35,315 nt of DNA from Borrelia recurrentis A1 (GCF_000019705.1 NC_011255.1:1-35315); one strand, 5' to 3'. Positions 17,015 through 26,623 are shown, counted from the stretch's first letter. The notes: generated by a model from the letters alone, not told the origin. Program-made: numbers and translations.

Positions 17015-17739
17015 TTACGATTGCATCAATTAAAGGTGGGGTTGGTAAAAGTACTACCAGTATAATATTTGCAATATTATTGGCTCAAAAGTATAAAGTA
17101 TTACTGATAGATATGGATACTCAAGCTTCTACTACTAGTTATTTTTATGAAAAAATAGAGAAGAGAAATATGGACTTAAGAAGCAATAACATATATGAAG
17201 TTTTAATAGATAAGTTGAATATCAACAGTTCAATTTTAAACGTTGAAAATAATTTGGATTTAATACCTAGTTACTTGACTTTACATAGTATAAATGCATT
17301 TGGATATAAGCATGCTTTTAGTGAATTTAAGTTAAAGAATGACCTTAAATATTTAGATGTTCAATATGATTATATAGTAATTGATACTCCACCAAGTTTG
17401 GATTTTACATTAACTAGTTCTTTAATTTGTTGCAATTATTTAATAGTACCAATGACAGCAGAAAAATGGACAGTTGAAAGTTTTGATCTCTTGAAATTTT
17501 TTATGGACAAAATAGCTTTAGAACTTCCTATTTTTTTTGTTATTACTAGATTTAAGAAAAATAATACACATAAGAAATTATTAAAAATGATTCATTCCAA
17601 AAATAATTTTTTGGGAGCTATATCAGAACGAGAAGACTTGAATAAAAGGATAGCAGAAAATAATATTTTTGATTTTGAGAAGGATTATATAAAAGAATAT
17701 AAGAATTCCTTAATTAATTTTTTTGCAAAAATTAATTAA
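16990..17739 (+). CDS. parA: ParA-family partition ATPase (PF32)
   Basis: ParA ATPases segregate low-copy plasmids, and the PF32 type determines compatibility among Borrelia plasmids. The 249-residue protein has the deviant Walker A KGGVGKSTT (residues 15-23), switch I DMDTQAS (~40-46) and Walker B DYIVIDTPP (~118-126). No N-terminal DNA-binding extension is present, as usual for Borrelia PF32. It overlaps PF50 and is followed after 56 bases by PF49, with a perfect inverted repeat in the gap. Its sequence type could name the plasmid group by comparison with known PF32 sequences. Confidence 0.95.
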   Translation: MARKKPEIITIASIKGGVGKSTTSIIFAILLAQKYKVLLIDMDTQASTTSYFYEKIEKRNMDLRSNNIYEVLIDKLNINSSILNVENNLDLIPSYLTLHSINAFGYKHAFSEFKLKNDLKYLDVQYDYIVIDTPPSLDFTLTSSLICCNYLIVPMTAEKWTVESFDLLKFFMDKIALELPIFFVITRFKKNNTHKKLLKMIHSKNNFLGAISEREDLNKRIAENNIFDFEKDYIKEYKNSLINFFAKIN

Positions 17740-17748
17740 TTTGAAAAC

Positions 17749-17768
17749 TAGTTCAACAGGTTGAACTA
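17749..17768. promoter_or_regulatory. Inverted repeat between parA and PF49 (candidate partition or operator site)
   Basis: TAGTTCAAC and GTTGAACTA form perfect nine-base arms around AG. There is no T-run, so a terminator is unlikely. The position inside the partition operon is suited to a centromere-like or autoregulatory binding site. Function is inference. Confidence 0.5.
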
Positions 17769-17795
17769 ATATAAATATAATTTAAGGGGCTAAAA

Positions 17796-18371
17796 ATGAA
17801 AAATGACAAAAGTGTAAAGATTTATAAAAGAGATATTGATTCAAAAGGCAATGCATTACTTAGTGAATCTAATAATAATGAAGAAAGTGTAGAAGCAGTG
17901 CATTATAGTACATTAAAAAAGAAATTATACATAAATCTTAGAGAAGGAATCTATAATAAAATAGAATGTATGAAGATACTAAAAGAAATAAAAGATAATG
18001 AGTATTATAAATTAGATGGTTATAAAAGTTTTGATGCTTTTATAAAAAATTATAATGTTGCAAAAACTCAAGCTTATAATTATTTAAAAATTGCAGCAGC
18101 TTTAGAAGAGGGTTTATTAGAAGAGAAGTTTGTCTTAGAAAATGGATTTAGACAAATATTAAGTTTGTTGAGGGATAAACAAGGTAAAACAATAAAAAGG
18201 TCAAAACAAAATCCCATCAAACCTTTAAGATTTCAACTTAAAAGACAAGAAAGTTATGATTTTTATAAAAAAAATGCTAAGTTTACTAGTTTTTTATTGG
18301 ACAAACTATTTCAATCTAAACAAGATTTAATTGAAGAGTTTTTAAAAGAATTTGAAAGTTTAAGAGGCTAA
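17796..18371 (+). CDS. Plasmid partition protein, PF49 family
   Basis: Last gene of the cassette, 191 residues, start after TAAGGGG. PF49 is regarded as the likely ParB-like partner in Borrelia partition. Visible segments: YSTLKKKLYINLREGIYNKIECMKILKEIKDNEYYKLDGYKSFDAFIKNY, then a helix-turn-helix-like VAKTQAYNYLKIAAALEEGLLEEKFV, then a basic C-terminal region (SFLLDKLFQSKQDLIEEFL). Intact, full family length. Confidence 0.87.
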   Translation: MKNDKSVKIYKRDIDSKGNALLSESNNNEESVEAVHYSTLKKKLYINLREGIYNKIECMKILKEIKDNEYYKLDGYKSFDAFIKNYNVAKTQAYNYLKIAAALEEGLLEEKFVLENGFRQILSLLRDKQGKTIKRSKQNPIKPLRFQLKRQESYDFYKKNAKFTSFLLDKLFQSKQDLIEEFLKEFESLRG

Positions 18372-18795
18372 GTATAAAGATTGTATACGAGATGTAATAT
18401 ATAAGATATAAAATTTGATAGTAATATTTTAAATATATAGTATTAATATTTTTTTTGTTATAAATTGCTTGATTTTATTTAGAATATGTTGTAACTTGTT
18501 ATTGTTGGGTATCTAGTCTATTCACTAGATCATCCTTGTAGTTTTACAATCAAAGATTTTAAATCTTAGTCAACATTTTTTGATGTTGATGCATGCAGTT
18601 TAAAAGGCAGAGATTTAAATCCCTGTTAACAATTTTATTGTAATAATATAGTTGTTAACAGGGATTTAAATTTTTTGTTTCAAAATTAGTACAATTTATT
18701 ATCTATAAATCTTCATTTTTTTGTTAAAAATATTGCAAAACAAAGTAGTTTTTATTACTATTATTTAATATAAAATTACTATAAGGAGATTGAAT
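18372..18795. other. Non-coding region with a cluster of inverted repeats after the partition cassette
   Basis: No gene is seen in 424 bases. Dyads occur in a row: ATCTAGT/ACTAGAT (18511-18530), AAGATTT/AAATCTT (near 18553-18567), CAACAT/ATGTTG (18571-18588) and a perfect 20-base pair at 18613-18671. Such dense dyad symmetry next to Borrelia partition genes could mark the replication origin or a partition site. The last one could also be a terminator, because T's follow. Confidence 0.55.
18613..18671. repeat. Perfect 20-bp inverted repeat with 19-base loop
   Basis: ATTTAAATCCCTGTTAACAA at 18613-18632 is exactly complementary to 18652-18671. A run of six T's follows on the plus strand, so termination of the partition operon is possible. 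The length and perfection also fit a maintained protein-binding site. Confidence 0.7.
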
Positions 18796-20143
18796 ATGAC
18801 AAATATGAATAAAAAAATTAATAATGGAGTAAAAAGAATGAATCAACAAGATTTATACACCCAACAAGTTATTAAAGGTTTAGAATCTTTTATTCCAATA
18901 CCGGATTCTGATAATAATAAACAAATTAATGTAAGTAAAATGAGCAAAATATTTCAAGTTTAATATTAAAGTAGATTTTTATATTCAACGTGTAGGATTA
19001 AAAAGATTTGGTGCTAGTGAAGTTGGGAGTATATTTCTTGGTGGTGAAGCTGCTTCTGAATTTAATTGTAAGTAGAGTACTTAAATCTTTTGGGAAAGAA
19101 GTTCCATATAAAGACAATTTGCATATTAAAAAAGGTAAAGCATTAGAAAATTTAGGATTTGATGAGTTTTTGAGTATTTATTCTGATAATATACAAATTT
19201 TACATAAAAACAAATATGCTAATGGGATAGACAAATATAATTACTTTAAACGAGTAGGTAGAGGAGATAATCTTGTTGGTGCAACAATAGATGGTTGGTT
19301 TGTAAATAATCAAGGTGAAGTAGAGATATTAGAGATTAAATGTAGTGATAGTACTTATTTAATATCAGCTGTTACAGAGTACAATCGAACAGGTAATTTT
19401 TTAGATAGTAAATATTTCTTTAAATATTATGTTCAAACACAAGTGCAACTTGCATGTACTAGCTTATCAAAATGCTTTTAATTCTTATCAAAATGCTTTT
19501 AATTCTTATCAAAATGCTTTTAATTGGTGATGAGCCTGTTAATTGTGTTATAGAAAGCAATAATAGATTGATAGGGAAAATGATGATTTATATTACGGTA
19601 TTGGATATGGAAGTTAAGCGTATTTGTAATCTTCTAAAGAATGATAATTCTATTGAGATTGCAAATATTGATATAGAAAATTTAACTAATCATACAAAAT
19701 TATTACTACAAGATAGTAAATATTATTCAAGCCTGGCAGAATTAAATTATAAAGATGAGTTTATAAGTTTTATCAATATTGTTAATTTAAATATTGGTTC
19801 TGAAGAGCGAGAACTTTTAGAGAAACATTTAGTTGATATTCAATCTAAGCAGACAGAAATAAAAAAGAAAGAGCATGCTAAAGAATTATATGCACTTACT
19901 AAACAAGATAAGGATGTTCTTAAAGATATATTTGGTAAGTTATCTATGGATTTTGAATTAACAGATAATATTGTTTATAGATTAGGAAAGAATATATTTG
20001 CGTTAAATTTAGGTAAACGTGCTATTAAAGATAGGTTTAAATTAATTACGGATCATTATGCTTATTATGATATTAATGATATTAGTGCTAATCGTAAGTT
20101 CTATATATCTAATCCTGTATCTTCTATCTTATATGCAATTTAA
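18796..20143 (+). pseudogene. DUF244 protein, probable YqaJ/lambda-exonuclease-like nuclease, broken
   Basis: AAGGAGA precedes ATG (18796). Read across frames, the protein runs MNQQDLYTQQVIKGLESF, FGASEVGSIFLGGEAASEF, HIKKGKALENLGF, VGATIDGWFVNNQGEVEILEIKCSDS, then a long helical C-terminus. The order GAS(E/D)V, GxxxE, IDG and ExK matches the layout of YqaJ-type exonucleases with a PD-(D/E)XK fold (Asp codon at 19290, Glu at 19332, Lys at 19338). Lesions: stop after FQV (18963), stop and shift after FNCK near 19075, and a threefold 21-bp tandem duplication at 19463-19525 that ends the frame at KCF. The C-terminus is open again to a TAA overlapping the next ATG. The original length would be about 445 residues. 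Confidence 0.8.
19463..19525 (+). repeat. 21-bp unit tandemly repeated three times
   Basis: Three exact 21-base units beginning CTTATCAAAATGC lie inside the DUF244 gene after the Cys of SLSKC. The left-arm copy has a single unrelated stretch (NLFFLIGDE) here. The array changes the frame and adds in-frame stops (KCF then TAA). Confidence 0.9.
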
Positions 20144-20368
20144 TGGGAGGTGGAACAGATGATTATACATCTAATAATCTTTATTTTAATAATTTTATAT
20201 CGTATGTTAAAATGTATATACAAGTGTTTAAGAAATATTATTAAAAAATATGTTTATGACTATCATACAACAAAAGAATATGATGAATATTTAGGTAACC
20301 TGTATTGTGATCTCCACAGAATAGAAATCAGACGTAGGCTTTATGATGATGGGGGTTTTGATGTCTGA
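20143..20368 (+). pseudogene. Small coupled protein, one-base insertion
   Basis: Copy of the 74-residue gene at 12528-12752. It starts in the TAATG overlap with DUF244 (MGGGTDDYTSNNLYFNNFISYVK) but an extra base near 20210 shifts the frame to an early stop. The C-terminal half (YIKKYVYDYHTTKEYDEYLG and on) is preserved in the other frame. A chance ATG at 20150-20162 restores an open frame with a hydrophobic start, which is probably accidental. Confidence 0.65.
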
Positions 20369-20774
20369 CATTAATAACATCACATTATCATGACGCTTAG
20401 TGAAAGATTCATTTTTATCTTATAGTAGTACAAATTTAGCTATACTAAATTTTTCTATAGCTAATAATATTAAAGTCAAAAGAGAAGGTGAGTGAAGAGA
20501 TAATGCACAATTTTTTAATTGTGTATTATTTGGTAAGCGATCAGAAACTCTTATTCATTTTCTTAGTCAAGGCAAACAAGTTGTTGTTAATGGATCTATG
20601 AAATATGAGTATTATAAGGATAAACATAGTGGAGTTGATAAAATTAAAAGCATTATTTTTGTAGAGCAACTGAGATTGTTTGGTACAGATAGTAAGCATT
20701 ATAATCCTAAAGTTGATATTCCTGCTCCTGTTCCTAATCCTACTTGTGAATTTAATGAAGATATTCCTTTTTAG
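20361..20774 (+). pseudogene. ssb: SSB gene with two nonsense codons
   Basis: Same length frame as an intact 137-residue SSB, without indels, ending in the acidic tip EFNEDIPF. TGA replaces Gly in LLGRL (codon 11) and TGA replaces Trp about codon 44 after KREGE. The remaining sequence (FNCVLFGKRSETLIHFLSQGKQVVVNGSMKYEYYKDKHS) is well conserved. The left copy has different lesions. The start overlaps the preceding small gene. Confidence 0.87.
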
Positions 20775-20819
20775 AAGTTTATAAATGAAGTTTGGATTAT
20801 ATAGAAGGTTAAATGATAT

Positions 20820-21237
20820 ATGAAATTACAACAAAATGATAATAGATCTATTGTAGAGATTAGACATTGGGGGTTGTTACTTTTGATCTTTCCATTATTA
20901 CATAGCATCACTTACAAAGAACAAATTTGATTTTAATGATATTAATGATAATTATTATCAATTTGTTAGTTTAGGTTATATGAGGATTAATTATTATATT
21001 TTAAATCCATGTAGAATCTTAAGTTTTTTTGTTATTAAACGAGATGTTAGTGTTGAGGATAAAGATTATAAATGTTTAAAAGATGAATTTGAGATAAGGG
21101 AAGTTAATATAAAGAATACTCTAGGATCTCATTTTATGTCAACAAATAATACAGAAGTTTTATATGATCCTCTTTTTCTTAAAGATAGAGGATAAGAATA
21201 TCATCTTAAATCTAAGCGTATATTTAGAAAAATATGA
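20820..21237 (+). pseudogene. DUF1473-like protein, broken
   Basis: Counterpart of 11655-12078. An extra G in the run after RHW shifts the frame near 20870. A CAA-to-TAA change after LKDRG (21195) cuts the tail that the left copy still encodes (QEYHLKSKRIFRKI). The middle (MRINYYILNPCRILSFFVIKRD to LYDPLFLKDRG) is open. The ribosome site has changed from AGGAGG to AGAAGG. The left copy is broken by a different event. Confidence 0.65.
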
Positions 21238-21281
21238 ATTCCCAAAATATATTGATTATCTCCATATATGTATTCATTGTT

Positions 21282-21303
21282 AAAAGGCTATATGCCTTTT
21301 TTT
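21282..21303 (+). terminator. Terminator of the DUF244-ssb cluster, right arm
   Basis: AAAAGGC, five-base loop, GCCTTTTTTT. Mirror copy of 11608-11629 with the same stem. Confidence 0.8.
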
Positions 21304-21412
21304 ATGCTTACATTATTATGTTAAATCTTGATTTTTGTTAAATTAATTGTATACTATGTATTGAGGTATTTTTTTACCTATTTTTAATCTTTATTTCTAA
21401 AATAAAAAATTT

Positions 21413-21445
21413 TAACAAAGAGAATTGTAACTTCTTTTTGTTAGT
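21413..21445. terminator. Hairpin between convergent genes, right arm
   Basis: TAACAAA and TTTGTTA pair with internal GAA/TTC pairing; copy of 11464-11496. It lies downstream of the recombinase pseudogene (minus strand). Confidence 0.55.
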
Positions 21446-21513
21446 TTGTAGTAATATATTGATTTAATGTTATGTTTTTATAGATTATATAGCAATACAT
21501 GAAATATACAATA

Positions 21514-22268
21514 TTATTTAAAAGCATCTTTAATATCATGATATGCTTTTAATTTACTTGCTTTTGATAGTTCATAAACATTATCTATTTCAGTTGTTGA
21601 TGCATATTTCATTGGTTCTTTAATTTCAAATGAATTGTAACCTTTACTTTTAAGTGTTGCAATAAATATATTTCTACATATATGTAGTGATTGACGATGT
21701 TTAAATCCTGATTTTGTTAGTAATTCTTTAAATTGTTTTGAAATTTCACTTATATTTATTCTATTATCTTTAAATCGATGTTTACTTTTTTGAAATAGAT
21801 AAGTACGTCTTGAATCTTGTCCTTTATTTTTAAAATGAAGTTTATGAATTTCCTCTATGGATTCAAATTCAGATTTACTTATTACTACTTCTCTTATGCA
21901 AATATTACTTTGCTTCTTAGCAACATTTACACGTAAACTCTAAAACACATCACCATTATTGTTTGTTTCTCTTACTATGTCATCAAGCCTTGTATTTTGA
22001 ATCTCTACTCCCCTACAACCTGTAATTTAGAGTATATGAACAAACCATCCCTGAGATTGGATCTATTTGTTTAAGTTTGTCTATACTTTTTTTACTAATC
22101 TTATGGTCTTATCATTTAAATAAAATCTTATTGGTATTGATTTAGATTTAGGATTGTTTTTAGTTTGTAATAATTCTCTCTTATATTGCCTTGTTTCTTT
22201 AAATAATATTGAATTTTGTTTCTTTAGTTCTTTGATATTTTTGCTTTTAATATTTCATATTCTTTCAT
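21514..22268 (-). pseudogene. Tyrosine recombinase (phage integrase-like), broken, right copy
   Basis: Fragments restore a ~250-residue recombinase: MKEYEILKAKI, then RQYKRELLQTKNNPKSKSIPIRFYLNDKTIRLVKK, ITGCRGVEIQNTRLDD (first Arg box), SLHICRNIFIATLKSKGYNS (His-x-x-Arg box) and the Tyr in IDNVYELSKA. Lesions differ from the left copy: an insertion after AKI, a stop and shift near KKV, an extra G before the Arg box, and a TAG-type stop in FYSLRVN near 21942. The C-terminal domain from there is open. The gene is minus strand, next to a conserved 19-bp palindrome. Confidence 0.8.
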
Positions 22269-22432
22269 GTAATTTATATGTTAACTAAATGCTATAAAAT
22301 AAGTAAATTTATATATAAATATGTTAGCAAATACTATAAAATTTAATCTTTATACTTTCTATATTTCATTTTAACAACCCATATATTTACAATGAGAGAC
22401 ATCTTTCTTCTTTTTTTTAACTTGTCCTTCTA

Positions 22433-22451
22433 TGTTAACTTCAAGTTAACA
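22433..22451. repeat. 19-bp palindrome between recombinase and mlp, right copy
   Basis: TGTTAACTTCAAGTTAACA, the reverse complement of the 19-mer at 10319-10337. It is perfectly conserved between the diverged arms. Confidence 0.6.
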
Positions 22452-22582
22452 ATTTGTTTACTTATTCCTTTTATTTAATCCTTTTGTTTACCCTTTTACT
22501 TTTATCAAAATATCTCTATACTTTCTTTCTTAAATTTTATTTTTAAATTCTTTTTTTTATTGTTGTTTATATATTGACAATA

Positions 22583-23014
22583 TTAGCTATTGCACATACT
22601 TTTTACATTTGTTGCAAAATCATTTAGCTTATTGTCATCGATTTGATTATTAAAATACCCTTTTATTAGGGTTTTAAATTGATCTTTGCTATTAGCCTTC
22701 TCTCTTGTACATGGTGTAACTTCATTATGTATATGATCAAGGATAGGATTTATCTTAGATATGTCTAGTTTTAAAAATTCATTAAAAGTAGATTCATTAT
22801 TTAGAGCTTCTTTGAAAAATTCTAATGCTTTTTTTTGATCGTCACTTAGTTTTTCTTTTAAAAGCATTTCTGGATTTTTTTGTTTTTCTTTTAACTGTTC
22901 TTCGGTTAAATCCTTTTTATGTTTGTCTTCTTTATTTTGTGTATTGGAACTAGATTGTTTACAATTGTTTAACAATAGAATAATTATTAAAAATAATATA
23001 TTGAGTTTATTCAT
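22583..23014 (-). CDS. mlp: Mlp family lipoprotein, intact
   Basis: 143 residues with a lipoprotein signal peptide (lipobox LLNNC, Cys18), a Lys/Gln/Asn-rich linker, then the Mlp core LLKEKLSDDQKKALEFFKEALNNESTFNEFL, INPILDHIHNEVTPC and the C-terminal DFATNVKSMCNS. A purine-rich AAAGGAG site precedes ATG. Mlps are surface-exposed lipoproteins of cp32-like prophage plasmids. Unlike the left copy (9763) the C-terminus is normal. Sequence differs considerably between the two, as expected for a surface antigen family. Confidence 0.88.
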   Translation of the reverse strand: MNKLNILFLIIILLLNNCKQSSSNTQNKEDKHKKDLTEEQLKEKQKNPEMLLKEKLSDDQKKALEFFKEALNNESTFNEFLKLDISKINPILDHIHNEVTPCTREKANSKDQFKTLIKGYFNNQIDDNKLNDFATNVKSMCNS

Positions 23015-23190
23015 AAATATCTCCTTTTTTTATTTAATGAATGTTTATTTATAGTCAACAATATAAATCATTATTTGCATATTGTAATAAAATATAACGT
23101 TTATATTAATTATTCGATAATGAATATGTTTAATGAAGATATATAGCGATTATTATATTGTATGAATTACCTTGATTATTATTTGATTAG

Positions 23191-23214
23191 CAACTACGAG
23201 TTAGTAGTTGCTAA
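23191..23214 (-). terminator. Hairpin after the lipoprotein gene, right copy
   Basis: AGCAACTAC / GTAGTTGCT with the same six-base loop as at 9648-9671, about 45 bases past the lipoprotein stop. Confidence 0.55.
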
Positions 23215-23258
23215 ATGTTTACTTATTTTTGATTAATAATTTGTTTTGTTAATAATTT

Positions 23259-23905
23259 TTAGTCTGTCAATAATTTAGATATATTTTTATAGATTCTACT
23301 ATTTTTATCTTCAAGTATGTCTTTCATTATTTGAAATTTTTTTTCATTAGTATCATGGTCTTTAATTAGTGTATATATCAAAGACTCAAAAAATGAGCTT
23401 ACATGGTTAACCGGGAAACCTCCAGTTTTATTTCCATACAGCCTTGCATCATATTGACGGCTGGTTTTGTATTCGTTATATAAATATTGAGCAAAAGCAT
23501 TTTCTACATATTGCATAATAGTCATATGATTGTTAAGGGTTTTTACTTTCTTATCTAGACAATTATATGCATTAATGAAGGCCTTACTTAATTCTTTTTG
23601 TTTTTGTATTTGTGCCTTATCTAAAATCCAAGTACGAAAGATTTCGTATTTGTTTATTGGATCTAGAGATTTTGCATTATCTTTATATTTTATTGTGAGA
23701 TTTTTTTGTGCTAGACCAAACCCGTACATTAATAGATCAAATCTATTTTTTTCCTTAGTATCTGAATTGATTTTTTGTAGGGTAGATTCATCTGTAGATC
23801 TCGTAATTTGGGAAGCATCACCATTTGCTTGAGTTGGGTTTTTTTGAATTGCAACCATACAAAAATAATATAATGCAAAGTATCAATATACTTTTTTTTA
23901 TTCAT
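23259..23905 (-). pseudogene. Virulence-associated lipoprotein-like gene, signal peptide destroyed
   Basis: Counterpart of 8903-9598. The ATG (23905) and its GAGGAGA site are kept, but A-run length changes (eight A's after MN; seven A's after the Cys codon) put the signal peptide and the mature part in different frames. The open frame starts at an internal ATG (23858, MVAIQKNPTQ) and would yield a cytoplasmic 199-residue protein. The domain itself (YEIFRTWILDKAQIQKQKELSK, GGFPVNHVSSFFESLIYTL) is intact. Homopolymer length makes this a candidate for either phase variation or sequencing error. Confidence 0.75.
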
Positions 23906-24059
23906 AAAATATTCTCCTCGTTCTACGAATTATACATTATATTTTTATTTGAGTATATGTTTATAGTCTTTTTTTAGTTGATTTTGTAAAATTATTATTT
24001 TGTTATAGAGTTTATGTTAAGCTGAATTAATTTTTGTTAAATTATAAGGTTGAAGAGAT

Positions 24060-24599
24060 ATGAATAAAGTCAAGAAATCATTTGATGATTATATTGTGTA
24101 TTTTAATGAAGGTAAGCTTAGTGATGCACAAATTAGTAAAGAGATGGGTGTAAATCGTGCTAATGTATGTAAAATAAGGCGTAGATGGGAGTCTAGAGAA
24201 AGCAATAATTTAGAAGAACATCCAAAAGTAACAATTAGTGAAGAAACTCTAAATAATGTGTTAATTTGTGCATCAGAGCATAATGCACAATCAGGTAGTA
24301 TTAGAAGCCAGCTTCATATGTCTAGAAATAGATTGGGATTAGAATTTATTGCTTCATTTAATAGTTATTTAGATTTGGAATTTAAATCATACAATAACGA
24401 AATAAAGGTATTAGAGAGCAAAATTGAAAGACTGAGAGAAGGAATTGATAATGAAGACGAGCAAGATCTTAATAATAATCTATGTGAACTTGACGAAGTT
24501 AAACGAGCAAAAGAATTTAAAAAAATGGAGTTGTATTATCAAGCTATGCTTAAATTAAAAGCAACTGATTTTGAATCACAAGTTAAATTTAAAATTTAA
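24060..24599 (+). CDS. terS: Phage terminase small subunit-like protein
   Basis: Terminase small subunits recognise phage DNA and load the packaging motor. The 179 residues have an N-terminal helix-turn-helix (DDYIVYFNEGKLSDAQISKEMGVNRANVCKIRRRW, residues ~9-43), a central helical segment (ISEETLNNVLICASEHNAQ) and a C-terminal coiled coil (KSYNNEIKVLESKIERLREG to the end) suited to ring assembly. It is 12 bases upstream of terL in the same direction, the standard terminase order. Intact, while the left copy is dead. A ribosome site is weak (GAAGAG). Confidence 0.8.
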   Translation: MNKVKKSFDDYIVYFNEGKLSDAQISKEMGVNRANVCKIRRRWESRESNNLEEHPKVTISEETLNNVLICASEHNAQSGSIRSQLHMSRNRLGLEFIASFNSYLDLEFKSYNNEIKVLESKIERLREGIDNEDEQDLNNNLCELDEVKRAKEFKKMELYYQAMLKLKATDFESQVKFKI

Positions 24600-24611
24600 A
24601 AGGATTATTTT

Positions 24612-25960
24612 ATGAATATATATGATCTATCTCTTTTTAAGTCTATGCAAAGGGAATATAAGCGTAAATTTGGGATTGATATTGCGTCTTTTATTAAACC
24701 AAAACCAGTAGTTGTTGATTTTAAAAGTTTTGGAAAAAAGTTCTTAAATAAAAAACAACGTAAAGTGTTACTTAATATTGAAAAGAATAATCAAAACGAA
24801 GTTATTTTATCAGGTGGGATTGCAGGTGGTAAAACATTTTTGGCTTGTTATTTATTCTTAAAAACTTTACTTAAAAATAGGCATCTTTATGAGAAAGATA
24901 CCAATAATTTTATATTAGGGAATTCACAGAAATCATTAGAAATTAATGTTACAAGACAGTTTAAAAAGCTTGCTAATATACTTAAAATACCTTTTGTTCC
25001 CAAATATTCAAATACGTCATATTTTGCGATTCTTTAAAAATTAATTTATATAGTGGTGATCAAGTAAGAGATTTTGAAAGATTTAGATGATCGAATTCTG
25101 CTGTTATTTATGTTAATGAAGCAACAACACTACATAAAGAGATATTAAAAGAAGCGCTTAAGAGACTGAGAATGAAACCAGAATTTATTATTTTTGATAC
25201 TAATCCTGATCATCCAGAGCATTATTTTAAAATAGATTATATTGATAATAACACAGTATATTCTACATATAATTTTATAACATATGATAATGAGACAATC
25301 GCAAAGGAATTTATAAAGACCCAAGAAGAAATTTGTAAAAACTTGCCAACATATAAATCCAGTGTACTATTTGGCGAATGGGTTGCAAATAATGATTCTA
25401 TATTTAGTAATATTAATCTTATTAAAGACTATGAGTTTAAAAGTCCTATAGCGTATTTAGATTCAGCATATAGTAGTGGTGGAGATAATACTGCTCTTTG
25501 TGTTTTAGAGAAGGTATCGGATAAGTATTATGCATTTATATTTCAAGATCAGAAACCAGTTGTTGATCCATATATTATGAATACAATAAAGGTAATAATG
25601 GGGAATTTAAATGTTAATACACTTTATATTGAAGATAGAGATGATATTAAAGGATCTGGGGCTTTGACACGTGAATATGTTAGACTTCGAGATAATATTC
25701 AAAATTATTTTAGAATTGCACCAACAAGACCTAAAACAGATAAATACGCAAGAATTGTTTCTTTATTAACACCATTTACTTATAACAAGATGCATTTATT
25801 AGATTATAGTAGTCGTTCTGTATTTAGTAATATTTATTCATATAATGGAGATGGCAAAGTTCATGATGATGCTCTTGATGCATTATCAGCAGCATATTTA
25901 ATTATATCTTTAAATTATCGTGATAGAAGTCGACATTTTACTAAATTTACTTTCATTTAG
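24612..25960 (+). pseudogene. terL: Terminase large subunit, frameshift and nonsense
   Basis: PBSX-type packaging ATPase/nuclease. AAAAGGA precedes ATG. Walker A is GGIAGGKT (residues 67-74). Four bases are missing near 25028 relative to the left copy, ending the frame at YFAIL (25037). Further on the old frame has TGA where the family expects Gly (before SNSAVIYVNEATT, the Walker B region, 25088), then is open from 25172 to the end, including AYLDSAYSSGGDNT and the acidic IEDRDD and HDDALDALSAAY, typical of the terminase nuclease domain. No portal or capsid genes follow, so packaging function is lost here. Confidence 0.88.
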
Positions 25961-26001
25961 CTTATAAATTATTATATAATAATTATATAAGGAAATTCTT
26001 T

Positions 26002-26475
26002 ATGGAGTATATGCAAATGGAACCTGTAATTACTAGGCAGATGGTACTAAATGAGCTTGTAAAAGCGGGTATTAATAGAGAGATTGCTGACGATTTGTCT
26101 TATAGATACTATAAAAATGAACTTACTATTAAAGATCTTCAATATTTAGAAAGTAATTTTAATCTTAAACTGGAAATATTAGAGCGTGGTTTAAAGGCTG
26201 ATATTAAAGAGCTTGATAATAAAATTGATATTATTGAAAATAACTTAAATAACAAAATTGATACTAAATTTACAGAGCTTGATAATAAAATTGACAAAGT
26301 AAGGGACGAATTAAAATCAGATATTACATCTGTAAGTCATGAAGTTGTTCTTATAAGAAAAGATATGGAAGTGAACAAAATGGAACTTAATAGTAAATTA
26401 AAATTGCATGCTTGGATGTTTGGAACCATTATTACTTTAACTATAGGAATTTTATTAACTCTGATATTTAAATAA
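26002..26475 (+). CDS. bdr: Bdr protein, short allele
   Basis: 157 residues with the same N-terminus as the left bdr, fewer coiled-coil repeats (ELDNKIDIIENNLNNKID and relatives, residues ~70-105), a short unique stretch (SVSHEVVLIRKDMEVNKMELNSK) and a C-terminal membrane helix (MFGTIITLTIGILLTLIF). It starts 42 bases after terL, with AAGGAAA upstream. Intact; 73 residues shorter than its paralogue. Confidence 0.92.
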   Translation: MEYMQMEPVITRQMVLNELVKAGINREIADDLSYRYYKNELTIKDLQYLESNFNLKLEILERGLKADIKELDNKIDIIENNLNNKIDTKFTELDNKIDKVRDELKSDITSVSHEVVLIRKDMEVNKMELNSKLKLHAWMFGTIITLTIGILLTLIFK

Positions 26476-26623
26476 GTAAATATTTCTTTTATCTAAAAAA
26501 TAGGTTTAATTTTTTTGCAATTTTTTATAATTTTTGCTTTTTTTAGCAAAAGTAAATAATTGATCTATAATTATTTATTGTATATTCAATAAGGTTAAAT
26601 AAGGTTGATGTGTTGGAGAGATA

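Noticed and set aside
19463..19525. CRISPR-like repeat array
   Set aside because: The 21-bp units are directly adjacent with no spacers and lie inside a pseudogene.
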